DNA of 19,293 nt, from assembly GCA_015680635.1 (NCBI GenBank), contig JAABOA010000120.1, positions 1-19,293 on the forward strand. Reading direction: 5' to 3'. Numbering within the stretch: position 1 is the first letter of the stretch; each line of letters opens with the position of its first letter. Of the stretch, positions 1 to 11,112 are shown one piece after another. The notes under the pieces were generated by a model, which saw nothing but the letters and a program-made list of their open reading frames with translations, did not search any database and had not been told where the DNA came from. The stretch comes from Lunasporangiospora selenospora (lineage: Eukaryota > Mortierellomycota > Mortierellomycetes > Mortierellales > Mortierellaceae). The position numbers and the translations under genes were made by a program.

Positions 1-35
<35 letters not shown>
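1..35. repeat. (TC)n dinucleotide microsatellite at window start
   Basis: The first 35 bases are an uninterrupted TC dinucleotide run. The window ends in the same repeat on the same strand, so both edges probably mark places where an assembly stopped at a simple repeat. The true length of this tract is therefore unknown. Confidence 0.97.
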
Positions 36-40
<5 letters not shown>

Positions 41-1385
41 TTGCTCTCTCACTGGGGTCTGCACATGCCCCATGCAACAACGATCTTCCCTGCTCTCTCT
101 TTTCTGCCTTACTTGGTCCAAACAGACACTCTCTTTCTCTATCCCACCGCCCTGCTCTGCTTTTCCCGTTGGCAGAGACTTAAGTACCACACATTGTATT
201 ACATTTCAATCGACCATTTAGGGCGAAATTCGCCACAATGCTCGCTGGGCTGATTCTGCATTCTGCTTCTGCTCATTCGCAGAGGTTTTTTTTTCTGTTG
301 AGATTCCGTTCTGCTTCTTGCTTGCTGCACGATTTTCATTTATTCCTCTGCCCCACCCATAACATTTATGACGACTGTGCTTCGACCGAAGCTCTCCGTG
401 ATCGCCCCTGCCCAACAAGACGCATCGAGCAGGACATGGTGTAGAGTGAGAGAAATGAACGTCGGCAGCAGGTTGCAGCAGCAACAACGCATAGGCCCCA
501 CTCTGAATGGAAACCTTTTTCCTGTGCCGCAGCAGAGCCAAAGAAGGGGTAAAACGATGAGGGATGCAAGTTCAGAATGGAAATGGATACGAACGTTAGC
601 CCAGAATAGACCAGATTCGTGTATGAATTATGGACACGGTTTCTGGTTGTCCGGCTGTTGTCGCTCTTACTCCGGTCCAGTCTGCGCCCACAGCAGCCTC
701 AATTGCCTCGGACTAATTCGCTCATAAAGACGAGGCCGTCTGGAGGAGTACCCAGCGACAACAAGAGAGAGGATGTGTTGGCCGCCCTGGCCATAAAATA
801 GTTTGTCGCACCCCAGACAGTCTGCTCTTGCCTCCGTGTGTCGGTTCTATGAAGTCAGTGGGCCGGTCCTCGCAAATTAAGAAGCGCTGAACCTACAGAG
901 GCGAATAGACAGGGCCCAGGTTGAGCACGTCTTTTGAGCAGTTACAGGGATTGGATTGCACTCTCCTGCTCGTGCGCGTGTCCAGTCCCTGCCATTTCTG
1001 CAAACCATTTCTCCCTCCCTTGCTGAATACGTCCTGTCCTGCCTCGTGCGCTCTCCATTCGACCCCTCCTCCTCCTGCCCTAGAGCTCTAAATGAATACA
1101 TAAGAGAATATAGTGTTCATATGGCCGGTAAATGAAGCCAACCCATCGGTGTGCCACTTTGGATGCAGAAGATTGGATCCGGAGTAGTACTCAAAACCAG
1201 TCTTCGGGCTTCGCCGCATCATCCCTCCCTAAATGCAATGCGGAGAAAAATAGGCCCTCGCAGTGATCCACCTCTCTAATTGAGGCATGCCAGTCTCGTG
1301 CTACTTTTGAGCGGTTGCTCTAATTCTTCCATCCTCATCTAATCCAATCTTTTATAATCACCCATCAGCGTTCGAGAAAAGTACA
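36..1385. other. Intergenic / upstream region, no recognisable gene
   Basis: About 1.35 kb without a protein I can recognise on either strand. It holds pyrimidine-rich stretches (for example a T-run near 287-295), scattered short open frames and no tRNA-like or inverted-repeat structure that I would defend. The longest ATG-initiated frame (368-727, + strand, 119 codons) has no domain, and its Gln/Arg/Ser/Cys-rich composition looks like translated noncoding DNA. The last 100 bases or so before 1386 are probably the promoter and 5' leader of the ArfGAP gene. The TTTATAAT stretch near 1350 is too close to the ATG to be trusted as a TATA box. Confidence 0.6.
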
Positions 1386-3465
1386 ATGTCAACTCGAAGC
1401 TCTCGTACAGCCGACAAGTCCACCAACGACAAGCACTCTCGTATCCTAAAAGCTCTTCTGCAGAGGCCAGGAAACAGATTCTGTGTCGACTGCCGCAAGA
1501 AAGGTACCCCCAGTGGCACAAAGATGAACATTCAGGGGTCGCAGAGGAGAGAGTGAGAGAGGAGTGATGGAGACAAGGGTCATTCAACAACAGACGTTAT
1601 GCAGAACAAGAAAAACATGGAGAGATGGGTCTCCAGGATGACATTGACGGGGTTTATCTGGATTTGAACGAATTGACTTATCATCCTGTCTGGTTCCCCA
1701 TTGCCATGGTGACTACTTTTTTTCCCTAAAGATCCACGATGGGCTAGGTTCGTTTGAAATGACCACAAGATGATTACATGCAACTGCAGGAGCTTCTTGA
1801 AAGATGACTAATGGACAATGAATTCAAATGTAGCTTTAATCTTGGATGCTTCATGTGTATTCGATGCTCTGGAGTACACCGCTCCATGGGCACCCACATC
1901 AGCAAAGGTAATGAATGACAAACTAGCGCTATTCATAGGCCAGGATGACTCGATCGATGTTTGGATTGGTTACTAGAGCCATACCCTCTTACGACTGACA
2001 GTCTTTTCTTGAACCATTGACGGCCCTCTGGACTAGTTAAATCTGTGGACCTCGACTCCTGGACTCCGGAACAGGTTGAGAACATGATCAAATGGGGAAA
2101 TGAAAAGGCGAACATGTACTGGGAATCACGCCTCCCCGAAAGCAGTATCCCCAACGAGAAGTAAGACTTTGGTGCTTCAGGTTTATTTGGTTCAGGAATT
2201 CTAAACAGGTGTTGGCAACTCGTACTAATCATTGTTTCAAAAACGCCTACACAACGACAGTACCTCTGGAATCGACCCTTGGATCAGATCAAAGTACGAG
2301 TACAGGCAGTTTGCAAAGAAGGGCTCCGTTCCTGACCCATCTGAGCTTGGACCTATTGACGAGGCCCTACTTATGGAGCTGGTAATATGTTGTCCAAACG
2401 ACACTGGTACTTGATGACAATGGACTATGGCATATCTGGCTCAAACGCATTGTCTCTAACTCATTTTTCGGCATCCTGTCTACAGTATGGCAAATCAGAC
2501 TCGCAGTCGCGCTTTCATGCTCAAGGCAATCGCTCTTCGGGCTCGGAGTCATTCACAGGTACGCTTGCTCCTCCTCCTTCGAGCCCTGCTCGATCTTCAT
2601 TCCCTAGACGTCCACAGTCATCGGCTGCCTCTTCAGCGTCATCTGGCGTCCAGGGTGCGGATCTGTTTTCTATCGGAAAGTCGCCCTCGCCGGCACCTGC
2701 AGCCGCCGCCCCCGTGGATTTCTTTGGTTTGAACGATCCCGCCCCTGCCGCCTCCGCTGCCCAAAAATCACGACCGCTTTCGACCAGTAGCACCCCTAGC
2801 CAAGATTTGTTCTCAATGACATCTTCGTCTCCTGCTTCCAACACCTCAAGTGTATCTGCCTCGAATGGACCTCAATCTGCCGCGGCATCTCCCAAACCAG
2901 CAGGATCCTCTGATTGGAAGTCATCAATCATGTCTTTGTATGGCAATCAGTCACCAAGGCCACAGCAACCACAGCCCACCAATGCGGGCTTTGGTCAACT
3001 CCAGGGGATGAACGTCTTTGGGTTTGGGACGACTCAACCTCAACAGCAGCAGCAGCAGCAGCATTTCCCTCAGCAGAGCAACCCATGGGGCAACGATGAT
3101 GGATTTGGGGTAATGCAGCAGGCCTCAGCCAACAATGGTGCAAACGCTGGTTTTGGAAACAGCGGCTCTGACCCATTCGGAGCTTTTACAACTGCATCCT
3201 CCCCCGCACCCGCAACAATGGCAAGTTCTGGATTCGGCAACAATAAGACTGCATTCAATGCAGGTGTGCCCCAAGGCGGAGATCTTTTCGGCATGATTAC
3301 AGGCACGACAAAGTCTCCCGTTGCTAGCCCTCCACAGAATAACAAGAATAATAGGTAAATACCGGTCCCAGCCCATTGTTGGTTGCTGAGAAGTGATGGG
3401 GCTTGATCTAACTCTTTATGTTTTTTGCCTCGAATAGTGCGTTCGGCGACCTGACCTGGAACTAG
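1386..3465 (+). CDS. AGE2: ArfGAP of the Age2/SMAP family (7 exons)
   Basis: Exons: 1386-1503, 1732-1747, 1834-1907, 2037-2160, 2261-2381, 2486-3354, 3438-3465, giving 1350 nt and 449 residues. All introns are GT-AG. The ArfGAP domain spans roughly residues 17-135. Its zinc finger is C33-x2-C36-x16-C53-x2-C56, followed by the arginine-finger region ([18 protein letters not shown]61). The rest is a Ser/Ala/Gln/Gly-rich tail with a conserved SMAP/Age2-like segment at 292-304 ([13 protein letters not shown]), seven Gln at 337-343 and several short DLF/NPW/DPF motifs. The protein ends FGDLTWN after the last intron; without that splice a TAA at 3356-3358 would end it. The family stimulates GTP hydrolysis by Arf at the trans-Golgi and endosomes, where the tail binds clathrin adaptors. 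The start is the first ATG of the exon and has A at -3. The family call is firm; Age2 versus another SMAP-type paralogue is inferred from the tail. Confidence 0.9.
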
Positions 3466-3501
3466 AGACGGTATTAACCGAGCTGAGCGATTTCAAAATA
3501 A

Positions 3502-3509
3502 TATATAAA
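3502..3509 (+). promoter_or_regulatory. TATA-like element upstream of the F-box gene
   Basis: TATATAAA lies in the 238-bp spacer between the ArfGAP stop and the F-box start, about 195 bases before the ATG. A pyrimidine-rich stretch follows (about 3590-3680), as is common ahead of fungal transcription starts. It also lies within the likely 3' UTR of the ArfGAP gene, so it could equally be an AT-rich 3'-end element. Confidence 0.3.
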
Positions 3510-3703
3510 CCTAGAAGTGGTAGAAGACCATAGACAGATCCCTGCACTCAATAAGATTGGCGGGGCTTGCATCTTCTGCTCCACTGTCCACCCCTTTTGT
3601 GCAGTCCCTTCTCGGACCGTCCGCTGTTTCTCTCTCCCAGTCCATTGTATCATTCCACTATACCCTCCCACTTTTCTGGCATCTCGAGTTGTTACCAGCG
3701 ACC

Positions 3704-6700
3704 ATGTCCGCCAACCACTCTACCCAGGACATTTGCAATGACCCAGAGATGGCCATCATGCCACCAAAGCTCACTCTCGAGAGTCTCCCCCTTGAATGCA
3801 TCCAAGCGATCCTCGAGCACCTCTCTTCTGATTGCCATTCGCTCTATGCGCTCTTGCTCATGAACCGAGCCTGGTTCCGCATGGTGATTCCTTTCCTCTA
3901 CAGAAGCCCCTTTGCCTTAATCGATGCCACTTGGCCAAAACTCTCTCCGTATTCGCAAGTCCTGAAGAAAGAGCTACCTCAACAAACCCAAGAGTCGTCC
4001 TCAGCGGCCCTATCGACGTCAACATCCGCGGCAGCATCTCCTCGGCTCTCAGGATGCTCTACTGCGCCCACTCAAGCCGCTCTTGTGTCGTCATCATCAG
4101 TGGCTGCTACAATACCCGCTGAGGATGAAGGGTCGTTCAGAGTTGGCAGGATACCGCACGCTCAGCCCGTTCCAGATGCCATTAATGCTTCGTCGTCGCT
4201 GACAAACTACGGTCGTAGCTACAACAGCAGCCGCCGGACTAGTATGGCTTCGTCTGTGAACGGTGGAAATTCTACAAGCGCAGGAACCGGAGGCGCGAGT
4301 TACAGCTTTGGGTATGGGATGGGATATGGCTACGCTGCAGTCTCAGCGCCTCGGTCACATAGCCGGAGCAGTAGTCATAGCAGCACAAGGAGTATGGCGA
4401 GCGGAAGCGAGGCTTTTTTCCACGGACGAAACAATGCTATGCAACAAAAAGACCAGCGAGACAGACTTGTCAAGCGCAAGAAAATGCAAGTTCTTTGGCT
4501 CCTCTTAAACTGCACATTGACAGAACAAGAGGTCCGCGCGATAAAGACAAGAGACAAACAGCCCCTAGTAGAGATGCCAGGAACATTGGAAGACGACTTG
4601 GATGAAAACGGGCCTAGCACCGATTCACAGCAATCATTTTTGAGCCTGGATCGAAATCTAGACGTTGAAGTCAATGTTGATTATTTCTGCCCATGCATCG
4701 ATTATTTGTCGTATTACACTCATTTTTACCATCCAGGATTGCGATTCTTTATCTGGAAGCTCTTTCCGAACATCGACGATGCCTTTACGATCGAGTGGCG
4801 CCTTCTCAGTCATACCCCAGAACGGATTCGGGAAATCTTCTTGGAAAGTGTGCAGCTACAACATTTGAGCCCGCTTGTTACCAAACTGGAAATCGTGCAC
4901 CGAATCCGAACATGCCATGAGTGCTGGGATATACCCGGGTCCATCGAGTTTATGAAAAAACATAATCAGCACTTTGGGACAGTTCGTATGCTGGAGCTGG
5001 AGGCTTACTTGCCAGACAATCATGACACGGTCATGAACGATGATATGAGTCGACTGATTCAGCAAGTGGAGCATTTGAAGGTCTTGGAGTTGTCAGGATT
5101 TGAGTCACTAAGAACAGAACTGGATCTGATCCCAAAGCGTGAGCTCAAAGTCCTTAGGCTGAACTGTGGCTCACTCAGCTCTTCCCCTGCCATAAATTCC
5201 ACAACAACGACAGCAGCAACACCCACGGGCTCGCTTGTCATCAACTTACTCACAAATGGAGCGTTGACGACACATCCCCCAGGAGTTGCAGGAGCTGTCT
5301 CTCACAACCCAGGATTGGAGTTGGCTGCAGTCTCAGAGGCAGCCAATATTGGAAATTTGTCTTCAGAAGCAAGTCGGATGTCGCTTAGTGGTTTCTTAAG
5401 TCAATGCCGTCAACTTGATGAGCTATTGCTTCGATCTGTAGACGAGAATCTGTTGGACTGGGCTGTTCAAGAGCGCCGAGAGTTTGAGGCATGTTATTTG
5501 ACTGTACAGCTTACCGCCTTACTGTTGTTGCTACAACTCAAATGGCGGTGTTTAATGAGACCGAGATGATTAACCTTGCCTCGCTATTATACTTCAAACA
5601 TAGGTTGGGCTACTGACTCCATTTTCAGGCTCACCATCAGCATTGTTCTCGCTCCCACGACCCTTTAAATCTCCTATGGTACCTCTGAGAGTAATTGAAT
5701 TGTCTGGAACAGATAGCGAGCATGTAGCTATGACAATCTCTCAGGCAGCTGAGGCTTTCCAGGACACTCTCGAAGTGATCAAGGCCAACTCGTACTCTTA
5801 CCAATCCAACCGGACGCGTACCCAATTAACATGGAAGTTCCTTATGCCCCGGCTACGGGTCCTTAAAATCGTGGGTCGCTCCAATTTGCCATTCGACTTT
5901 CGATCTCTCCAACACTGCCCTGCGCTCAAGATCCTGGATATTTCAAAGTACTCAGGAATGCGAGGATGCTCAGAGGCTCTGCTACTGAACATGAAGTATT
6001 TGAAGCAGCTAGAATATCTCGGCCTCTCTAGTTTTGATCACCTCACAGACTCAACTCTGCGTACTATATTGGGGTGTATGCCACGACTAAAGCATCTGAG
6101 ACTTGCGATTGGAGACACGCCCATTTCGACTTCATCCCCCTATGCTCAGGGTTATGGACACAGTTACGGGCATACCTATGGCAATTCGAGTTCTGTAACA
6201 AGCTCACTGCCGCCACCATCTTTTGGGGCAACTTCTACAAGCCCTCTCACTTCAGTTCCAGGAAATGGTTCAAGCGCCTCAGGGTCAGGATCAGGATCAG
6301 GACTAGGAGGGAGCCTAGCGCCAAAAACAACAGGAGGCAGTGTCGCTGGTAATAGCGGTAGCGGTAGTGATGGAAGTGGGACAGAAATGCCCCTTCGTTC
6401 ACCATTTGCTGCACTATCACTTGCTTCATCAACATCGACTCCTTCACAATCAACATCTTCTCATTCGTCCTTGACGACCTCTCCTGCTCCACCACCGGGG
6501 ACTATTAATATCATTTTTGGACAAATCCAACATCCATTTTACAGCAGCCATGGCCAAGCTAACTCCAGTGCCAGTAGTGGAAGTGGAGGGGTAGGCGGAG
6601 TAATCTCATCAGGCCCAGCATTAGCAAGCACCAACAGTACTACAGAAGCCATATTGTCGTCGTCGTCATATCGATCTACCACGTCGTCCTCGCTTATGGA

Positions 6701-6908
6701 CCGGTTCCACCTCGAGAACAATTTCCTGTCTCTAGAAGGCATTCTGGATGCGATTGAGGGATTTTCAGACTCTAAAGACCAGCTTGAGAACTTGTCTATT
6801 GTTCTAGGCAAGCTTGACTTTGAAGAACATTATCGAAGATTAGAGCAGTACAAACAGACAAACCCCTCACTAGAAATAACTGTCTATCGCTACGCGCATG
6901 GCGTTTGA
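3704..6908 (+). CDS. F-box / leucine-rich-repeat protein (2 exons)
   Basis: Preferred model: exons 3704-5488 and 5604-6908, 1029 residues. The F-box is at about residues 22-68 (LTLESLPLECIQAILEHL, then the LYALLLMNRAWFRMVIPFLYRSP part). A Ser/Thr/Gly-rich linker runs over about 98-245. Irregular leucine-rich repeats follow, for example near 5060-5160 (VEHLKVLELSGFESL) and 5850-6110 (LPRLRVLKIVG, CPALKILDISKYSGM, MPRLKHLRLAIGD). A second low-complexity block (Ser/Gly, Tyr-Gly-His, Ser-Thr) occupies about 768-961 before a conserved-looking C-terminus ending in YRYAHGV. F-box proteins join a target to Skp1-Cul1 ubiquitin ligases; the target here is unknown. The start is the first in-frame ATG (ACCATGT context). 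The second exon clearly continues the LRR frame, but the exact junction is uncertain (see the intron entry). AATAAA follows the stop at 6924. Confidence 0.82.
5489..5603 (+). other. Probable GC-AG intron of the F-box/LRR gene
   Basis: The first exon's frame runs into a stop at 5567-5569, and the LRR resumes in another frame from about 5604, so an intron is required. The best donor is GAG|GCATGT, identical to a GTATGT consensus except for C at position 2. The acceptor is AACATAG|GTT at 5603, and a TTAAC branch-like sequence lies about 30 bases upstream. This joins in phase 0. Alternatives that also keep frame: donor GTTATT at 5493 in phase 1 with acceptor TTTTCAG at 5628 (a CTGAC branch-like motif precedes it), or donor GTACAG at 5504 with acceptor 5603. 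Confidence 0.55.
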
Positions 6909-6923
6909 GTGAAAACGCGGAAA

Positions 6924-6929
6924 AATAAA
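6924..6929 (+). terminator. Polyadenylation-type signal AATAAA after the F-box gene
   Basis: AATAAA begins 16 bases after the stop codon at 6908, in an A-rich context. The next gene starts 297 bp downstream, so a 3' end close by is plausible. No transcript data are available to confirm use. Confidence 0.35.
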
Positions 6930-7205
6930 GGAGGAACGCGAGGGCAGTCACACTAAAAAAAATCGAGGAACCTTGTCAAAAACAACGCTTCATCATCCCT
7001 TCAACTGCCCCAACTACTACAGGATTGAAGACGCATCCTCGACAGACCTCAAGGACCTGAATAGACATTGAGAAAAGGCCGACTCGAGTCTTGAAATTTC
7101 TGGAACTGAAGGTGTCTCCTCTCCTTCCATTTCTATTTTGACTTGCACCACACGCTCTTGGCCCTTGTCACAATTGTTACACCATCAACCACTGCACTAT
7201 TACGC

Positions 7206-10200
7206 ATGAAGAGAGCAGCAGCCCTTCATTTGGCATTCACACCAATTAACGAAATTATCGGAGGCATTCGCAAAGCTGGTCCATCCAGCCAGGACACATT
7301 GAAAGTGGCATCTTTGACTCTACCTCATCTCGAAGCAGAACTGGACAGCACTTCTCTCATGAACGAACAGGTTGAGGCTGCAGACAACAGCAGCCCCCTG
7401 GTCACATCCGCAACCGAAGACAATGGCGAGACATTGAAAAAACAGAGAAGAGATACCCAATGGCCATCAGAATCAGCCATTCTCGTCGCAGGTACATTTT
7501 CTCTTCATCCTGCAATGCTTGAATTAGAGCTCAAACGGGTGTGAAAAGGAGTCGCGTGCCACCGGATCCTTTTTCCTTGCTAACTTGTCCGACTTGCTCG
7601 CTTGATAGTACGCGTAAGACCTTTAAATGCCAAGGAGCAGGCTCTGATGCCCCAGGTCTCAACCAACAGATTCAACTTTTCGGCCGACGCTGCACTCGCA
7701 GCAGCTGGAGCAGGGATCCGACATGGAACTAGCAGGACAGAAACCTATGATACTTTGGCAAGCCCAGCACAAAGTGGCGGAAAGAGTGGGAATCTTAGAA
7801 GAGTGGTAGATGTCCTTGACGATAGAGTCCTTGTATTTGACCCACCAGATGCCGAAAGCATTTCAAAGTACAAACGGGCGTTGTTACCTGTTCAAGCATA
7901 CCGGCGATTCAAGGATATGCGATATGCGTTTGATCGTGTTTTCGGCGAGGATTCACAGCAGGAGGAGGTAAAATACCTACTTTACGTTTGCGCTATATTG
8001 GGGTGTCGACAAAGCTTGTACAATAGGACAGGGACATGATGCTGACCAAGCTTTTCTTGATTACCCTACTATAGGTGTTTGAAAACACTACGCGACATTT
8101 AATTGACGGTGTTCTGGAGGGATACAATGCAACACTTTTCGCATATGGAGCAACAGGCTGCGGAAAGACACATACAATCAGTGGCACGCCCTATCATCCT
8201 GGTATTATCTTCCTGACTATGAAAGAGCTTTATGAGCGCATTGAGGAACTAAAGGATGAGAAGACGATCGAAATATCGTTGTCATATCTGGAGGTATACA
8301 ATGAGACTATCAGGGATCTGCTTGTACCACCACCACCCGAAGGAATTCGGCCACCATCGCTTCATATTCGCGAGGACTCTTCCAAAAAGGTTTCAATCAC
8401 CGGCCTCTCTGAGCATCATCCCAAAGGGGTAAGCAAAAGCCAGCCTGTTCATTTAACTTGAACGAAGGACAAACGCTTTCAAATCGGCTCACCTCCATTT
8501 TCTGGAAATAGATGGATTCTGTCATGGAGCTTATTTTATTTGGAAACGGGAACCGAACAATGTCACCCACCGAGGCCAATGCAACATCATCCAGATCGCA
8601 TGCCGTCCTGCAAATTAACATTTGTCAGAGACTAAAGACAGCAGACGTCTCCGAAGATTTTACAATGGCAACACTTTCCCTCATCGACCTAGCGGGAAGC
8701 GAGCGTGCTTCAGCGACAAAGAATCGGGGAAGTCGACTTATCGAAGGTAATCACTCTATTAGCCGGTGTATAAAAAAAAGACTACTGGATGATATGCAGT
8801 TCGTTGCTCTGACACTGTTTTCTGTTCCCATGGAGCTAGGTGCCAACATTAACAAGTCCTTACTTGCTCTCGGAAATTGCATCAATGCACTCTGCGAGAA
8901 TCGCCCGAAATGTCATATCCCATACCGCGACAGCAAGCTCACTCGACTCCTAAAGTTTTCACTGGGCGGAAATTGTAAAACAGTCATGATAGCATGTGTG
9001 AGTCCATCGAGTCAACATTACGAAGAAACCCACAACACCCTCAAGTATGCTAACCGGGCCAAGAATATCAAGACCAAGGTCACAAAGAATACACTCAACG
9101 TCGACCGTCATGTCTCCGAGTATGTTCAGGTCATCTATGAACTTAGGCAAGAGATTGCTGAACTCAAAACAAAACTCCAGAGCCAGGTTGTGAGTGAGCA
9201 AATGGAGAGAATGCAGCAAAAGCAAGGCGAGTTGAATCGTGAGCTGGAGGATATTGTCCGAAAAATGAGGGCCACATTTCAGAATGCACGGACAATCGAA
9301 TCCAACTATGCCCATCTCCAATCACGGCTATTTATCACGTCAGCACGCTTATCGGCACTCTATCGATGGAGGGCTGGGTTTGATTCTGCTTCACAAACGG
9401 CAAAGGTACAACACCAACAACTAGAGCAGGATCTTGAAATGAAATCTAGCTCTGATGAGACTGACGGTCCGGTCGAGGAAGACAAGCTGGCAAGAATCAA
9501 CAAGTTGCATAGTGCGATGAGCGCATCCTCCTCCTACATTACCATGGTTGACCAACTTATTCAGGACTTAAATGACCAAACTCTCAAGTTGACAGCCCAG
9601 ATGCAGGAACAGGAGGATTCTCTCAAACTATATGCAGTCTCGATCGAATCTATGGAACAGAAAGGATCCCCAATGCATTCTGGATTCCCGTATCAGAGAC
9701 TGTATGAACTCGAGAAAAAATGTCAGGCACTTGAATCACACAACAAAATCCTGACTTCAAAACTTGAGCTTTCTGATCGGTCACTGAGTGAGCAATTCGC
9801 TGCCACGGAAGACTTTATGGAACTAAGCGCTCGAAGTCTTGTTGGACTCCGGCCTGAAATCGAGACATTGGATCAAGCAGGACTACCTACTCGAATCCTT
9901 GACGATGTGTATATGAGCGCCATTACTAGTTTCACCGACATGACCAAGCGGATTAACCAGTCAATTTTGCATCGCAAGCACTCGGTCCATGGCCAGGAGA
10001 TAGGAACTGGGACGATGGAGTATGACTGGAGTCAGGACGCGCCTCAGCTGCCCTTTAGCCCTGTCGGTCTGAATGGATCAAAGATGATGTCTATCCTACC
10101 TGAAGTGCCACAGACGCCTGTAAAGCGCCGCACAGGGAGCCAGGTCCTTCCAAATATCTCTATGGATACTGTCGACACAAAACTTGCCTTGGGATCCAGC

Positions 10201-11112
10201 AGTATCTTTGGTGACCACTCGCCGATTCGTCCGCAGCAGGAGCGCATCCTTGTTGGTAGCCCAACTAGACAGTATACACACAGCAACCATAATGGCAACA
10301 TCGGTGCTAGCAGCAGTCTGGGTAGAAGGGTTTCAAGTCCTCGGAAAAAAATGAGCCCATTTGTTGTCCAGTTCTCACCAAGAAAGAAACGCACTCGAGG
10401 TGGCCTTCGTCAGCCCCGATTAACGCCTCCACCAGCTAAGCGCTCGGTGAACTTTTTGCTGGATATTGTTGCAGAGGATGAGGGGCGCTATACGACAGGA
10501 CGATTGGATCCTTCCAACTCAATTATCAAACCGCTTCCATTCCCATCACTTGCGGGCTTACAGAACGACTCTGATTCGGGATCAGGCTCCGGTTCACCCA
10601 AGAAGAAGCTCAACACTTCGGCTATCTTTGGCCCGTCTGCCTCTAAGATTGGAATGGGCGGAGGGGCTAAAAGAGTTGTACCGGCATCAACCACCCTAGG
10701 GAACACAGGAGCCTTTGGATTCGGAGGAGCACCCAAGAGGAACATTTTCAACAGCGGTGGAAGCAACATCCCCACCGGCAGTGGGCATTTCAAATTCAGC
10801 AAAGCTGAGATCCTCAAAGGTCCTCAGCGAGTTGTGCCTCCCAACAACAACAGCAATGGCTCAGCTGGCAGTGCCTCCTCATCCTCGGCCTCAGGAAGTA
10901 CGGCCTCCAGTACTCTAAGCAGCCCATTAAAGCGACGGAGAGCCTCTCTAGTTCCCGAGTCGAACATAACGAATGGCTCCCTCGGAAAGAAACCCCGACA
11001 TTCACCACCAACACCACCATCGACGACCATGGTTCCTGGAATCTCGGCCGCTACAGCAGCACGGATTGCAAGACGCCAAAGCGCGATTATTCCCGAAGTC
11101 CAATCGACCTGA
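7206..11112 (+). CDS. KIP3: Kinesin-8 (Kip3/KIF18-type) motor protein (5 exons)
   Basis: Exons: 7206-7491, 7609-7967, 8075-8428, 8512-8746, 8840-11112, giving 3507 nt and 1168 residues; all introns GT-AG. The N-terminal motor spans about residues 90-492. It opens with AILVAVRVRPLN across the first intron and has P-loop GATGCGKT (240-247), switch I NATSSRSH (356-363) and switch II DLAGSE (392-397). It then shows the kinesin-8-like run from [13 protein letters not shown] to [12 protein letters not shown]. Heptad-rich, probably coiled-coil sequence follows (about 500-720), then a long basic, Ser/Pro/Gly-rich tail with CDK-type sites and putative nuclear localisation signals ([15 protein letters not shown]). 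Kinesin-8s walk to microtubule plus ends and limit microtubule length in spindle and cytoplasm. The start is the first in-frame ATG in a weak context; an in-frame ATG at 7359 is an alternative that leaves the motor intact. The gene lies 297 bp after the F-box gene on the same strand. Confidence 0.93.
8747..8839 (+). other. Stop-free 93-nt intron of the kinesin-8 gene
   Basis: The donor is GAAG|GTAATC and the acceptor GAGCTAG|GT, in phase 1. Removing it restores the invariant kinesin sequence [12 protein letters not shown] just after switch II. The intron is 31 codons long and contains no in-frame stop, so a naive gene call would read through it and insert 31 residues, beginning NHSISRC, into the motor. 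I treat it as an intron because the insertion breaks one of the best conserved blocks of the family. Confidence 0.9.

Noticed and set aside
368-727. 119-codon ATG-initiated open frame upstream of the ArfGAP gene
   Set aside because: No recognisable domain, composition of translated noncoding DNA, and overlapping open frames on the other strand at 218-541. I do not call a gene.
1650-1680. Possible minus-strand tRNA T-arm (GGATTTGAACG) in ArfGAP intron 1
   Set aside because: Neighbouring bases do not pair into a T stem, and no acceptor or D-arm is found.
8747-8839. 31-residue insertion as a true lineage-specific kinesin loop
   Set aside because: Consensus splice sites and exact restoration of [12 protein letters not shown] on removal favour an intron.
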